Assembly: GCA_030746455.1 (NCBI GenBank)
Contig: JASLMQ010001002.1
Location: 1-8,287 of the forward strand
Direction: 5' to 3'
Length of the DNA stretch: 8,287 nt
Origin: Candidatus Latescibacterota bacterium
Lineage (GTDB): Bacteria > Latescibacterota > UBA2968 > GCA-2709665
Below the pieces are notes generated by a model, which was given only the letters and a program-made list of their open reading frames with translations, was not told where the DNA came from and did no database searches. Of the stretch, positions 1 through 6,069 are shown piece after piece. The position numbers and the translations under genes are program-made. How positions within the stretch are numbered: the first letter of the stretch is position 1; every line of letters starts with the position of its first letter.

Positions 1-1
1 G

Positions 2-799
2 TGGGAGAACACGCTGATCAGCCCGGACTACGCCGGCGCCATGCGGGAGGAGGTCGAGCGGGCCACCGGCGCGCCGTGCAGCTTCGCGCTGGGCGCCTGC
101 GGTGATCTGGGTCCCCAAGAGGGATTCGTGGTCGACGTGGAGATCGCGGACAGGAACGGGAGACAGCTCGGCTTCGCCGCGCTCGAGGCCTTGACGGGCA
201 TGGGACCGCCCTGCACCGACCTGGTGTACGGGGGCCCCGTCGTCTCCGGGGCCACGCTCGGAGCGTGGTCTCGCCGGCCGCTTGCACCAGACCGGAACGA
301 GTCTGCCGCACGGTTCGCCGGAGGCGTCTCCCACGTCGATCTGCCCTTCAGGGAGGGTCTGGAGCGGACCTCGCTCGAGTCGGAGCTCGAATCGTGGCTC
401 GAGAAGGAGTGTGGCGCGGACGCGTCGGGGGACGCGGACCGGGCTCGGGAGTGCGGTGCTCGCGCCGAGCGGGCCCGGCGGTGGCTTGCGCGGCTGGACG
501 ACCACGGCGAAGGGGGCGAGAGCTACCCGCTCCGTTTCTCGGTCTACCGCATGGGTGACGCGGTGTGGGCCACCAGCGGTGGCGAGCCATTCAGCCTAAT
601 ACAGGCCGAGCTGCGACGTCGGTTCCCCGACAGCATGATTCTGCTCTCCCCCCTGGCAGGGGATCTCCAGGTCGGCTACATGCTGCCGAAGGCCCGTTTC
701 GGGCTGGGACTCTATCAGGAGGAGACGGCCAGCCTCGGCCCGGGCTGTCTCGAGACGCTCATCGAGGCCCTGGCGGGGCAGATTCGATCCCTGGGCTGA
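2..799 (+). CDS. Neutral/alkaline ceramidase-like protein, C-terminal part (5' end outside window)
   Basis: The reading frame is open from the first complete codon at base 2 to the TGA at 797-799, giving 265 visible residues; the ATG at 41 is internal, because the 13 codons before it already look like family sequence (WENTLISPDYAGAM). That stretch, followed about 20 residues later by GACGDLGP, resembles the 'LISPD-x-G-A-x-R ... GAAGD-x-NP' region of bacterial proteins related to neutral/alkaline non-lysosomal ceramidases, hydrolases that cleave amide-linked lipids in characterised members. The later part has a charged, arginine/glutamate-rich helical stretch (about residues 115-165) and then a segment (VWATSGGEPFSLIQAELRRR, then LLSPLAGD and GYMLP) that matches how these proteins end their core domain. 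The upstream catalytic half, including most zinc ligands and any signal peptide, is not in the window, so substrate and location cannot be judged. The family call rests on motif memory only. Confidence 0.62.
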   Translation, partial: WENTLISPDYAGAMREEVERATGAPCSFALGACGDLGPQEGFVVDVEIADRNGRQLGFAALEALTGMGPPCTDLVYGGPVVSGATLGAWSRRPLAPDRNESAARFAGGVSHVDLPFREGLERTSLESELESWLEKECGADASGDADRARECGARAERARRWLARLDDHGEGGESYPLRFSVYRMGDAVWATSGGEPFSLIQAELRRRFPDSMILLSPLAGDLQVGYMLPKARFGLGLYQEETASLGPGCLETLIEALAGQIRSLG

Positions 800-811
800 G
801 GTGCAAGGACG

Positions 812-833
812 CGTGTGGGGGACGCCCCGCACG
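812..833 (+). terminator. Strong hairpin after the ceramidase-like gene, possible terminator without U-tract
   Basis: Thirteen bases after the stop codon, CGTGTGGGG pairs with CCCCGCACG across a GACG tetraloop. This makes a 9-bp stem with a single G-U pair. No run of T follows, so this is not a classic intrinsic terminator. It could protect the 3' end or slow polymerase. The right arm (CCGCAC, 827-832) can instead pair with GTGCGG at 843-848, an alternative structure that would disrupt this stem. Confidence 0.4.
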
Positions 834-859
834 AAGAGGCGGGTGCGGCAAGAAAAGGG

Positions 860-888
860 TGGGAATCGGTTCGAGTTTTCCTTATACT
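860..888 (+). promoter_or_regulatory. Possible promoter for the CheY-like gene
   Basis: TATACT at 883-888 matches five of six bases of the sigma70 -10 consensus and sits in a locally AT-rich patch in an otherwise GC-rich region. With 17-base spacing the -35 would be TGGGAA at 860-865, a poor match. The predicted transcript would start near 895, about 67 bases before the ATG at 962. The position after the hairpin at 812-833 suits a separate transcription unit for the receiver genes. Confidence 0.35.
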
Positions 889-961
889 ACGAGATCGCAG
901 GTTCCAGCCGGCAACAAGGAGACCCGGGAACGGCCCCAGCGGGCCCGTTGAGGTGAGGCCA

Positions 962-1315
962 ATGGCGAAGATCGTGGTCATGGATGATGAAGCGACAGTG
1001 CGGAATGTGATCGAACGGCTGTTGAAACGCGAGGGACACGAGGTCCTTGCCTTCGAGGACGCCGCTCCGGCGCTCGAGGAAGTCGACTTCAACGAGATCG
1101 ATCTGGTCATCACGGACCTGGTTATGCCCACGCCCGGCGACCAATTCATCCTGATCATGCAGGAGGACGAGATCGAGGTCCCGATCATCGTGCTGAGCGC
1201 CCACCTGACAGATGCGCGCACGGACTACCTCCGCGAACTGGGGGTCACCCGGATCCTTGAGAAGCCCTTCGAGGTCGCCCAGATGCTCGAGGCCGTGAAC
1301 GGCGCGCTCGGGTAG
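962..1315 (+). CDS. Stand-alone CheY-like response regulator receiver protein
   Basis: This 117-residue cytosolic protein is a single receiver (REC) domain with nothing attached. Receiver domains take a phosphoryl group from a histidine kinase or phosphotransfer protein onto an aspartate. All key residues are visible: the acidic pair D8-D9 (MDDE), the phospho-acceptor D52 (VITDLVMP), the switch residue S79 (IIVLSA) and the conserved lysine K101 (LEKPF). The length is typical of CheY or Spo0F. I chose the ATG at 962 because GAGGTGAGG lies just upstream and the protein begins directly at the first beta strand; an in-frame ATG at 815 would add non-conserved residues across the hairpin and promoter region. 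It is followed 75 bases later by a second receiver gene in the same direction, so the two are probably co-transcribed. No histidine kinase or output protein is in view, so the pathway is unknown; motility, a phosphorelay or other signalling are all possible. Confidence 0.92.
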   Translation: MAKIVVMDDEATVRNVIERLLKREGHEVLAFEDAAPALEEVDFNEIDLVITDLVMPTPGDQFILIMQEDEIEVPIIVLSAHLTDARTDYLRELGVTRILEKPFEVAQMLEAVNGALG

Positions 1316-1376
1316 CGGCCGCGGTAGAGAGGAGAGCCTGGCCGTAGATCCGTCGGGGATTGGGCTTGTCACGGTC

Positions 1377-1383
1377 AAGGAGG
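1377..1383 (+). promoter_or_regulatory. Consensus Shine-Dalgarno deciding a GTG start
   Basis: AAGGAGG lies seven bases before GTG 1391. It is a near-perfect complement to the 16S rRNA tail, and is the main reason to prefer the GTG over the ATG at 1475 for the tandem receiver gene. Confidence 0.65.
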
Positions 1384-1390
1384 GGCGGGC

Positions 1391-2509
1391 GTGGAGTCGG
1401 CTGGCCCCGCAGGGCGCTGGGACGGGACCCGGTGCCCTTTGCTCTTGGTGGTTCGTTCGTCGGGGACGTCAGCCATGTCACACAGACTGAGTCTGGCGCT
1501 TTACCACGATGTGAAACTGGACGCCACGGTCGAGCCGAAGGCCTACCGCGATCTGGAAAGCCTGGTCAGGTATCTCGAGGTCCTGAAGGTCGGGCAGAAT
1601 GGGGTGAGGAAGCGGACCCGGCCCGGTCGCTTCGGGCCTCTGTCCCCGGCCCCCACGCTCCTGATCGTGGAAGACGAGGCACCGGTGTCACAGATGGTGA
1701 CCTCTCTGCTGGTCAAGCAGGGCTACCCGAGCGAAGCCATCAAGGTCTTCTCGTCGGGGGACGAGGCCATCTACTTCGCGAGCAGGCAGGCCGTGGGGAT
1801 CGCCCTGGTCGACATCAGGCTGGCCAGTGCCCTGGCCATTCGGGAGGTCTACACGTCCGGGTTGCGGGTCCTGCAGGGGATCAAGGAGGCGTCTCCCGCA
1901 GCGAAGGTCGTCTTGATCTCGGGTTTCGGCACGTACGAGATGGTGCGGGAGGCGATTCTCAGCTCGGGGGCATCCTACTACCTCGGGAAGCCGTTCAGCG
2001 TGGAAGACGTGTTGGGAATCGTCCACTGGGCGGTGGAGAGCCTGCTGGGTGAGGACGTCGTTCGGGCCCTGTCGGCTGGAGAGACGACAACTGGAGAGGC
2101 CCCGACGGCGGGGAGGCGCCAGGAGCGGATCCTGATCGTCGACGATGACGCGGCGGTGTCGGAAGGTGTGGCGCTGGCCCTACGTACGATCGGCTACGCC
2201 GCGAGCGCGGTGCCCGGCGGGGGCGAAGCGCTCCGGCGGCTGGCCGATGAACGCTTCGATGCGGTCCTGCTGGATGTGAGGATGCCCGACATGGACGGGG
2301 TGGAGGTCCTGGCACGGCTACGTCAGGCGCACAGGGATGTGGCCGTGATCCTCCTGACGGCGGTGGACGACGAGAATATCGCAAGGGAAGCGATGCGGCT
2401 GGGTGCCCACGACTTCCTGACGAAGCCGTGTGACCTCAAGCTCCTGCAGCTCACCCTGGAGTACGCCTTCGCGCAACGCGATTCCGGTGGAGGCCATCGG
2501 GGTGGATAG
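1391..2509 (+). CDS. Tandem receiver-domain protein (REC-REC) without output domain
   Basis: The 372-residue protein has a poorly conserved N-terminal segment (about 1-86), a first receiver domain (about 87-220), a linker (about 221-244) and a second receiver domain (about 245-365). The second domain is canonical: D251-D252 acidic pair, phospho-acceptor D295 in LLDVRMPDMDG, T323 and K345 (TKP). The first keeps E94-D95, D141 (ALVDIRL), S177 and K200 (GKPF), but its loop after D141 is about 8 residues longer than usual and lacks the normal proline and glycine spacing. No DNA-binding, kinase, GGDEF or other output domain follows, so it probably works in a phosphorelay or by protein contacts. The GTG start at 1391 is preceded by a perfect AAGGAGG seven bases upstream. 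An ATG at 1475 (MSHRLSLALYHD), with a weaker GGGGA ahead of it, is the alternative and would remove 28 non-conserved residues. It follows the CheY-like gene in the same direction. Confidence 0.88.
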   Translation: MESAGPAGRWDGTRCPLLLVVRSSGTSAMSHRLSLALYHDVKLDATVEPKAYRDLESLVRYLEVLKVGQNGVRKRTRPGRFGPLSPAPTLLIVEDEAPVSQMVTSLLVKQGYPSEAIKVFSSGDEAIYFASRQAVGIALVDIRLASALAIREVYTSGLRVLQGIKEASPAAKVVLISGFGTYEMVREAILSSGASYYLGKPFSVEDVLGIVHWAVESLLGEDVVRALSAGETTTGEAPTAGRRQERILIVDDDAAVSEGVALALRTIGYAASAVPGGGEALRRLADERFDAVLLDVRMPDMDGVEVLARLRQAHRDVAVILLTAVDDENIAREAMRLGAHDFLTKPCDLKLLQLTLEYAFAQRDSGGGHRGG

Positions 2510-2524
2510 GGAATCGCCCCCTGC

Positions 2525-2845
2525 TCATCCGGCCTTTCCACCGAACTGCGAGCACAGCTCGGATGACCCCGGGGCGTAGTGTTCGCAAACGGTGGGGCGC
2601 GTTTCGTGGATCGAACAGATGAAGCGATCGCCCGTGGGCGCCAGAAAGGGGCACGCCCACATCTCTTCGCCGCTCTGAGGCGATACCGTTATGCCTCCTG
2701 ACCAGACCGTTCCCTCCGGCTCGATCGTTTCCAGGATGTCCTGCCTTCCTTCCTGTTCCCATCGCTGTCTGTCTTTGGCGGTCACGAAGACGCTCACGTC
2801 CACCAGACAGCATCTTCCGCACTGCTTGCAGTCCAGCTCCGCCAT
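2525..2845 (-). CDS. YkgJ-family cysteine cluster protein
   Basis: This 106-residue cytosolic protein begins with CKQCGRCC (C6, C9, C12, C13), the signature of the YkgJ / CxxCxxCC (UPF0153) family. Four more cysteines follow at 65 (WACPFL), 77 (FICSIH), 87 (PTVCEHY) and 98, and the segment CSIHETRPTVC matches the family's typical C-x-I-x-x-x-R-P-x-x-C motif. The eight cysteines are thought to bind zinc or an iron-sulfur cluster; the biochemical role of the family is not established. The ATG at 2845 lies 18 bases after the stop of the GHMP kinase gene on the same strand, so it is probably the last gene of that operon, though its ribosome binding site is weak. Its stop codon is only 15 bases from that of the convergent tandem receiver gene, and no clear terminator fits between them. 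Confidence 0.88.
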   Translation of the reverse strand: MAELDCKQCGRCCLVDVSVFVTAKDRQRWEQEGRQDILETIEPEGTVWSGGITVSPQSGEEMWACPFLAPTGDRFICSIHETRPTVCEHYAPGSSELCSQFGGKAG

Positions 2846-2863
2846 AGTCTCGGTCCCGAAGTA

Positions 2864-3922
2864 CTAGGCCAGCAGGTCCGCCCCCTGCTCCTGCCGGTCG
2901 AACTCCGCGTGGGCGATCTCCCAATCGTCTTCCGTGTCAAGAGGCGTAACCGTGACGCCCGGCGACGGGCGCGGGTAGAGGATTCGGGTCGCTCCGGCCT
3001 TATCGAGTGCACGGGCTACCTTCGCCGGGTCGTGGGTGAGCGCGATGATGGTGCCGCCTCCTCCGGCGCCTGCCAGCTTGGCACCCAGGGCTCCGGCCTC
3101 GAGGGCGGCCTCGATCAGCCGCTCGTTCTCCGGACCTGACCCCCCGAGGTCCCTCTGGATGTCGTGGTTCTCACCCATCAGCTCTCCGAGCAGTTCCCAG
3201 TCCTTCTCCAGCAATGCCCGCTTGCCCATGCGGGCCAGGTGGGCGATGCGGAGGTAGCACCTGACGACCTCACGGTCTCCCTCCAGCCAACGCTCGCGGA
3301 TGGGGCGGTGTACGATCCCGGAGCTTCGTCTGACCCCCGTGTGGCCCAGGACGAAGGGGAACTCGTCCATGTGGGAGCCCAGGTTCTCCATAGTCGAATA
3401 CGGCTCTTCCCCGAGGGCCCGGTAGAACTGCTTCTGGCGGAAGTCCATATAGTTGAGTCCGCCGAAGGTGCACATGTGGGCGTCCTGATAGCCGCATAGC
3501 ACCATATAGTGGAGCTCGATGTGGCGTGCCATCTCGGCCCGGTAATAGATGTTGTAGGACCGGCCCTGGTAGGCCAGGATGGCGTTCAGAATGGCCACGA
3601 TCATCGCGGCGGAGCTGGAGAGGCCGGCCGCAAAGGGCACGCTGCAAGCCCACCGCAGTGAGAAGCGCGCCCGCGCCAGGTTCAGGAAGTCGATCACGGC
3701 CTTGGCGACGTCGAAGTACCCGCCGTCGAGCGCCAGATCCTCTGTGCAAGAGACCTCGTGTACCTGGCCGGCTACTTCGAAGCAAAGGCACGGTGCGGGC
3801 TCGATCACTACGGCCGCGCGTTCCTGGGTCGAGCAGGAGACCACGCTACCACCGTACATGTCGGTAGGATTGCCGATGATGCCCGCACGGCCCGGGGCGG
3901 TGCACAGTATCGCGCCGGGCAT
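2864..3922 (-). CDS. GHMP-family sugar kinase, glucuronokinase-like
   Basis: The 352-residue protein is a cytosolic GHMP-fold kinase, a family that phosphorylates small sugars or isoprenoid precursors with ATP. The three family motifs are present: substrate-binding APGRAGIIGNPTD (9-21), the ATP-binding loop PFAAGLSSSAA (96-106) and the C-terminal glycine loop KLAGAGGGG (282-290). D147 in GYQDAHM is the likely catalytic aspartate. The combination GNPTDMYGG near the start and GYQD...GGLNYMDF (144-161) recalls plant glucuronokinase (GNPSD-x-Y-x-G and GLQD...GGL-x-x-MDF), and the length also fits. Other sugar-1-kinases and heptose kinases share much of this, so the substrate is inferred, not shown. 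The ATG at 3922 begins 2 bases after the stop of the GalU-like gene, with GAGGGAG eight bases upstream inside that gene's end, which implies translational coupling. A longer frame reaching 4072 would run deep into the upstream gene and is rejected. Confidence 0.88.
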   Translation of the reverse strand: MPGAILCTAPGRAGIIGNPTDMYGGSVVSCSTQERAAVVIEPAPCLCFEVAGQVHEVSCTEDLALDGGYFDVAKAVIDFLNLARARFSLRWACSVPFAAGLSSSAAMIVAILNAILAYQGRSYNIYYRAEMARHIELHYMVLCGYQDAHMCTFGGLNYMDFRQKQFYRALGEEPYSTMENLGSHMDEFPFVLGHTGVRRSSGIVHRPIRERWLEGDREVVRCYLRIAHLARMGKRALLEKDWELLGELMGENHDIQRDLGGSGPENERLIEAALEAGALGAKLAGAGGGGTIIALTHDPAKVARALDKAGATRILYPRPSPGVTVTPLDTEDDWEIAHAEFDRQEQGADLLA

Positions 3923-3924
3923 GC

Positions 3925-4830
3925 TCAGAACTCCCTCAGGCGTTGCTGAAGATGCTGGCGGATGAGGTATCCGTGGCGCTGGTCGGAGAGGGCGAAATCG
4001 ATGAAGGCCTTGAAGTAGGACTCGGGGTTGCCGATGTCGTAGCGGAGCTCGTCGGACTTGAGACGCACACACCGGACGGTGTGCCCCATCTTGATGAGGG
4101 TCCCGATGGCGTCGGTCAGCTCCAGTTCCCCGCCGAAGGCGGGCGTGGTCCGCTTCAGGGCCGCAAAGATCTCCGGGTTGAAGATGTAGCGAGCAGCAAC
4201 GGCCAGTCGGCTGGGGGCCTCCTGCTCCGCGGGCTTCTCGACGATGGCTTCGATCTCGAAATCGGACTGGGCTCGGCCCCTGGGTTTGACGATTCCGTAG
4301 TGCTGGACCTCATGTGGGGCGACCTCCACGACGGCGATGGTGCAGCACGAGCCGTGCTTGACGTGTGACTTGATCAGCCTGCTCACGAGACCGGAGTGGC
4401 TGCCCGATCGGACGATGGTGTCACCCAGGGCCACCACAAAGGGCTCTCCGGAGACGAAGTCCTCCGCCATCCCGACGGCGTGCCCCAGTCCGGCCGGCGT
4501 AAGCCTCTCCGCGGGGATGAGCTGCCTCGTGTAGAAGAACCTGACGCCCTCCCGGCCGTAGTCGAGCTCCTCGAGCAGGTCCTCGCTGTCGGTTTCCGAC
4601 AGCCGGTTCCCGAGATCCGGATCACGGTCGAAGTGGTCCTCGATCGATCGCTTGTCGCGTCCGGTGACGAACAGGATCTTTTTCAGGCCCTGCTCGACCA
4701 TCTCCTCCACGACGTACTGCACGACGGGTTTCCGCCCAATGGGGAGCATCTCCTTGGGCTGTGACTTGGTTGCCGGAAGCAGGCGAGTGCCCATCCCCGC
4801 GACCGGGACAACGACCTTCTCGATCTCCAT
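3925..4830 (-). CDS. GalU-like UTP:sugar-1-phosphate uridylyltransferase
   Basis: The 301-residue enzyme is a nucleotidyltransferase that should join UTP and a sugar-1-phosphate to give a UDP-sugar and pyrophosphate. Visible landmarks are the nucleotide-binding loop PVAGMGTRLLPATKSQPKEMLPI (residues 9-31, key G12, G14, R16, K27), GLGHAVG (114-120), the metal-binding D137 in ALGDT, HYGIV (178-181), VEKP (197-200) and GELELTDAI (234-242). Length and motif order fit GalU/GtaB. Differences from textbook GalU are GELELTDAI in place of GE(I)QLTDAI and DIGNPESY near the C-terminus where GalU has D-x-G-x-K, so the sugar may not be glucose. The ATG at 4830 has AAGGAG eight bases upstream; a GTG at 4848 overlaps that site and is rejected. 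It is the first gene of a minus-strand unit with a sugar kinase directly behind it, which suggests it uses the kinase's sugar-1-phosphate. Confidence 0.9.
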   Translation of the reverse strand: MEIEKVVVPVAGMGTRLLPATKSQPKEMLPIGRKPVVQYVVEEMVEQGLKKILFVTGRDKRSIEDHFDRDPDLGNRLSETDSEDLLEELDYGREGVRFFYTRQLIPAERLTPAGLGHAVGMAEDFVSGEPFVVALGDTIVRSGSHSGLVSRLIKSHVKHGSCCTIAVVEVAPHEVQHYGIVKPRGRAQSDFEIEAIVEKPAEQEAPSRLAVAARYIFNPEIFAALKRTTPAFGGELELTDAIGTLIKMGHTVRCVRLKSDELRYDIGNPESYFKAFIDFALSDQRHGYLIRQHLQQRLREF

Positions 4831-4873
4831 GGCGCCAGCTCCTTCCACGTGGGAACCAACCGGGGCGTGCGAC

Positions 4874-4902
4874 TTGACAAACTGGGGCTTAGTTCGTAAG
4901 GT
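4874..4902 (+). promoter_or_regulatory. Sigma70-type promoter for the fliL-like gene
   Basis: A perfect -35 box TTGACA (4874-4879) is followed after exactly 17 bases by TAAGGT (4897-4902), which keeps the most conserved first, second and last bases of the -10 box. The transcript would start near 4909 and carry a leader of about 105 bases to the ATG at 5015. It lies in the 184-base gap between the divergent GalU-like and fliL-like genes. I found no equally good promoter facing the GalU-like gene. Confidence 0.6.
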
Positions 4903-5014
4903 TTCTCAGCCTCGCGCGGGATTGGTGAGGGCGGGTGTGGATGCCCCATTTGGCTCCGCAGCGGGCTGGATCGCAAGGGTTTGCACGGTCTGAAGGTCTG
5001 GGGAGGACCAGGGA

Positions 5015-5572
5015 ATGGCGGAAGAGGACGTCGAGGAGCTAGAGGGGGAGGAGGGCGGGCCACCACCGGCGCCCAAGCGCTCCCGGCTCGGACAGTTCAT
5101 CCTCCTGGCCGCCGTAGTGCTGTTGGGCCAGAGCGCTGTCGCCTACGTGCTGGTTACCCGTTTCGTCCTGCCCAAGCATGAGATGAACATGGGCGAGGAG
5201 GCAGGGAAGGTGGTCAAACAGGCACCCGCTGAGCGGGAAAAGATCCCTGTTGACATGCCCTTCCTGTACGCCTTCAAGGACGACCTGCTGCTCAACCCCT
5301 CGGACGAGGAGGCCCTCAGGTTCCTGAGCGTCAAGGTGATCCTGGAGCTGGACAACGAGGGCGCGTGGGTCGAGATCCAGAGCTCGGTGCTGGCCTCGAA
5401 GGTCCGTGACGAGATCTTCCTGGCCCTTAATGCGATCCCCTATACCGACATGAACGAGGCTAAGGAACGCCTGCAGATCAGAGAGACGCTGAAGGACCGA
5501 ATCAATGCCGCCGGGCTCTTGAAGTCCGGCGAGGTGAAGGGGGTGTTCTTCGAGCGTTTCATCCTGCACTAA
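5015..5572 (+). CDS. fliL: FliL-like flagellar basal-body-associated protein
   Basis: The 185-residue protein has an acidic, proline-containing cytoplasmic tail (1-24), one membrane helix (about 27-50, GQFILLAAVVLLGQSAVAYV) and a periplasmic domain. The periplasmic part fits FliL: a strand region with LLLNPSDEEALRFLSVKVILEL (92-112), a helical region with KVRDEIFLALNAI (129-141), and the typical final strand ending VFFERFILH (177-185). FliL sits beside the MotAB stator in the inner membrane and supports flagellar torque or motor assembly. GGAGG eight bases before the ATG supports this start. Unusually, it is a lone gene with its own promoter and has no flagellar neighbours here; in most genomes fliL lies near fliM, fliN or motAB. 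It may be a second FliL paralogue or a scattered flagellar gene. Confidence 0.82.
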   Translation: MAEEDVEELEGEEGGPPPAPKRSRLGQFILLAAVVLLGQSAVAYVLVTRFVLPKHEMNMGEEAGKVVKQAPAEREKIPVDMPFLYAFKDDLLLNPSDEEALRFLSVKVILELDNEGAWVEIQSSVLASKVRDEIFLALNAIPYTDMNEAKERLQIRETLKDRINAAGLLKSGEVKGVFFERFILH

Positions 5573-5591
5573 GGGACGGAGATTCTAGAAA

Positions 5592-5627
5592 AAGCAGGGA
5601 GAAGGGCGTTGGCCTTTCTCCCTGCTT
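5592..5627. terminator. Bidirectional intrinsic terminator between fliL and trxA
   Basis: AAGCAGGGAGAAGG (5592-5605) pairs with CCTTTCTCCCTGCTT (5613-5627), a 14-bp stem with one bulged base and a 7-base loop. On the minus strand the stem runs directly into TTTTT, the classic form for ending trxA transcripts. On the plus strand it is followed by a looser T-containing stretch (TGTATTTAT) after fliL. It lies between the two convergent stop codons. Confidence 0.85.
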
Positions 5628-5651
5628 GTATTTATCCCATTCCACGGCCTG

Positions 5652-5975
5652 CTAGAGAGCCGCCTCGAGCTTGTCGACGACTGCCTTCTTGGGCACCGCA
5701 CCCACGATCTGGTCGGCCAGCTTGCCGTCCTTGAAAATCAGAAGGGTCGGGATGCTTCGGATCCTGAAATCGGAAGCGATCTTCTGCTCCGAGTCCACGT
5801 CGACCTTGCCGATCTTCGCGCGTCCTTCGTACTCGTCGGCCAGCTCCTCGACGATGGGGGCCACCATGCGGCAAGGGCCGCACCAGGTTGCCCAGAAGTC
5901 GACCAGCACAGGCAGGGAAGACTCGATAACTTCGGACTGGAACGTCTCGTCGGTGAAGGTAATGGGTTCTGCCAC
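5652..5975 (-). CDS. trxA: Thioredoxin
   Basis: This 107-residue protein is a complete single-domain thioredoxin, the cytosolic disulfide reductant recharged by thioredoxin reductase. The active site WCGPC is at 31-35, with the buried D26 (VDFWATW), the cis-proline P76 (RSIPTLLIF) and the glycine near the C-terminus (VGAVPK) all in place. Length is standard. The start codon is GTG at 5975, with an AAGGCGG-type ribosome binding site about 8-9 bases upstream; no upstream start gives a conserved extension. It has its own strong promoter (6055-6083) overlapping the end of holA and an intrinsic terminator behind it, so it can be transcribed alone as well as by read-through from holA. Confidence 0.97.
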   Translation of the reverse strand: MAEPITFTDETFQSEVIESSLPVLVDFWATWCGPCRMVAPIVEELADEYEGRAKIGKVDVDSEQKIASDFRIRSIPTLLIFKDGKLADQIVGAVPKKAVVDKLEAAL

Positions 5976-6039
5976 GTTCGTTGCACCGCCTTTCCGGGGT
6001 GGGTCGTGAAGTCCTGACTAACGGCTGATTGCTCGCGGT

Positions 6040-6069
6040 GGAAGTTGACTGCGGAATGTACCAACTTCC
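6040..6069. repeat. 8-bp inverted repeat around the trxA -10 box, operator candidate
   Basis: GGAAGTTG at 6040-6047 is the exact reverse complement of CAACTTCC at 6062-6069, with a 14-base spacer that contains the trxA -10 box. The half-sites are 22 bases apart centre to centre, about two helical turns, as expected for a dimeric regulator. The transcript would start between the arms, so an RNA hairpin is unlikely. The repeat could be chance. Confidence 0.4.

Noticed and set aside
815..961. ATG at 815 as the start of the CheY-like gene
   Set aside because: The extension crosses the hairpin and the likely promoter and has no receiver homology; the ATG at 962 has a good ribosome binding site.
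887..1378. Minus-strand open frames opposite the CheY-like gene (also 715-1221)
   Set aside because: They lie opposite a receiver gene with every catalytic residue and show no recognisable motif; typical of GC-rich antisense frames.
1360..2052. Long plus-strand open frame of 230 codons overlapping the tandem receiver gene
   Set aside because: It is a shadow frame: the composition is Gly/Arg-rich without domain motifs, while the overlapping frame encodes two clear receiver domains.
3270..3791. Minus-strand 173-codon frame and plus-strand frames (3164-3499, 3579-3965, 3943-4368) inside the kinase and transferase region
   Set aside because: All overlap well-supported genes in other frames and lack motifs.
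3923..4072. Upstream extension of the GHMP kinase frame to a start at 4072
   Set aside because: It would overlap 50 codons of the GalU-like gene, and the kinase fold begins right after the ATG at 3922, which has a good ribosome binding site.
4831..4848. GTG at 4848 as the start of the GalU-like gene
   Set aside because: It overlaps the AAGGAG ribosome binding site that correctly serves the ATG at 4830.
4831..5014. A promoter facing the GalU-like gene in the divergent gap
   Set aside because: TTGTCA on the minus strand (4880-4875) has no acceptable -10 box at the right distance; no better candidate was found.
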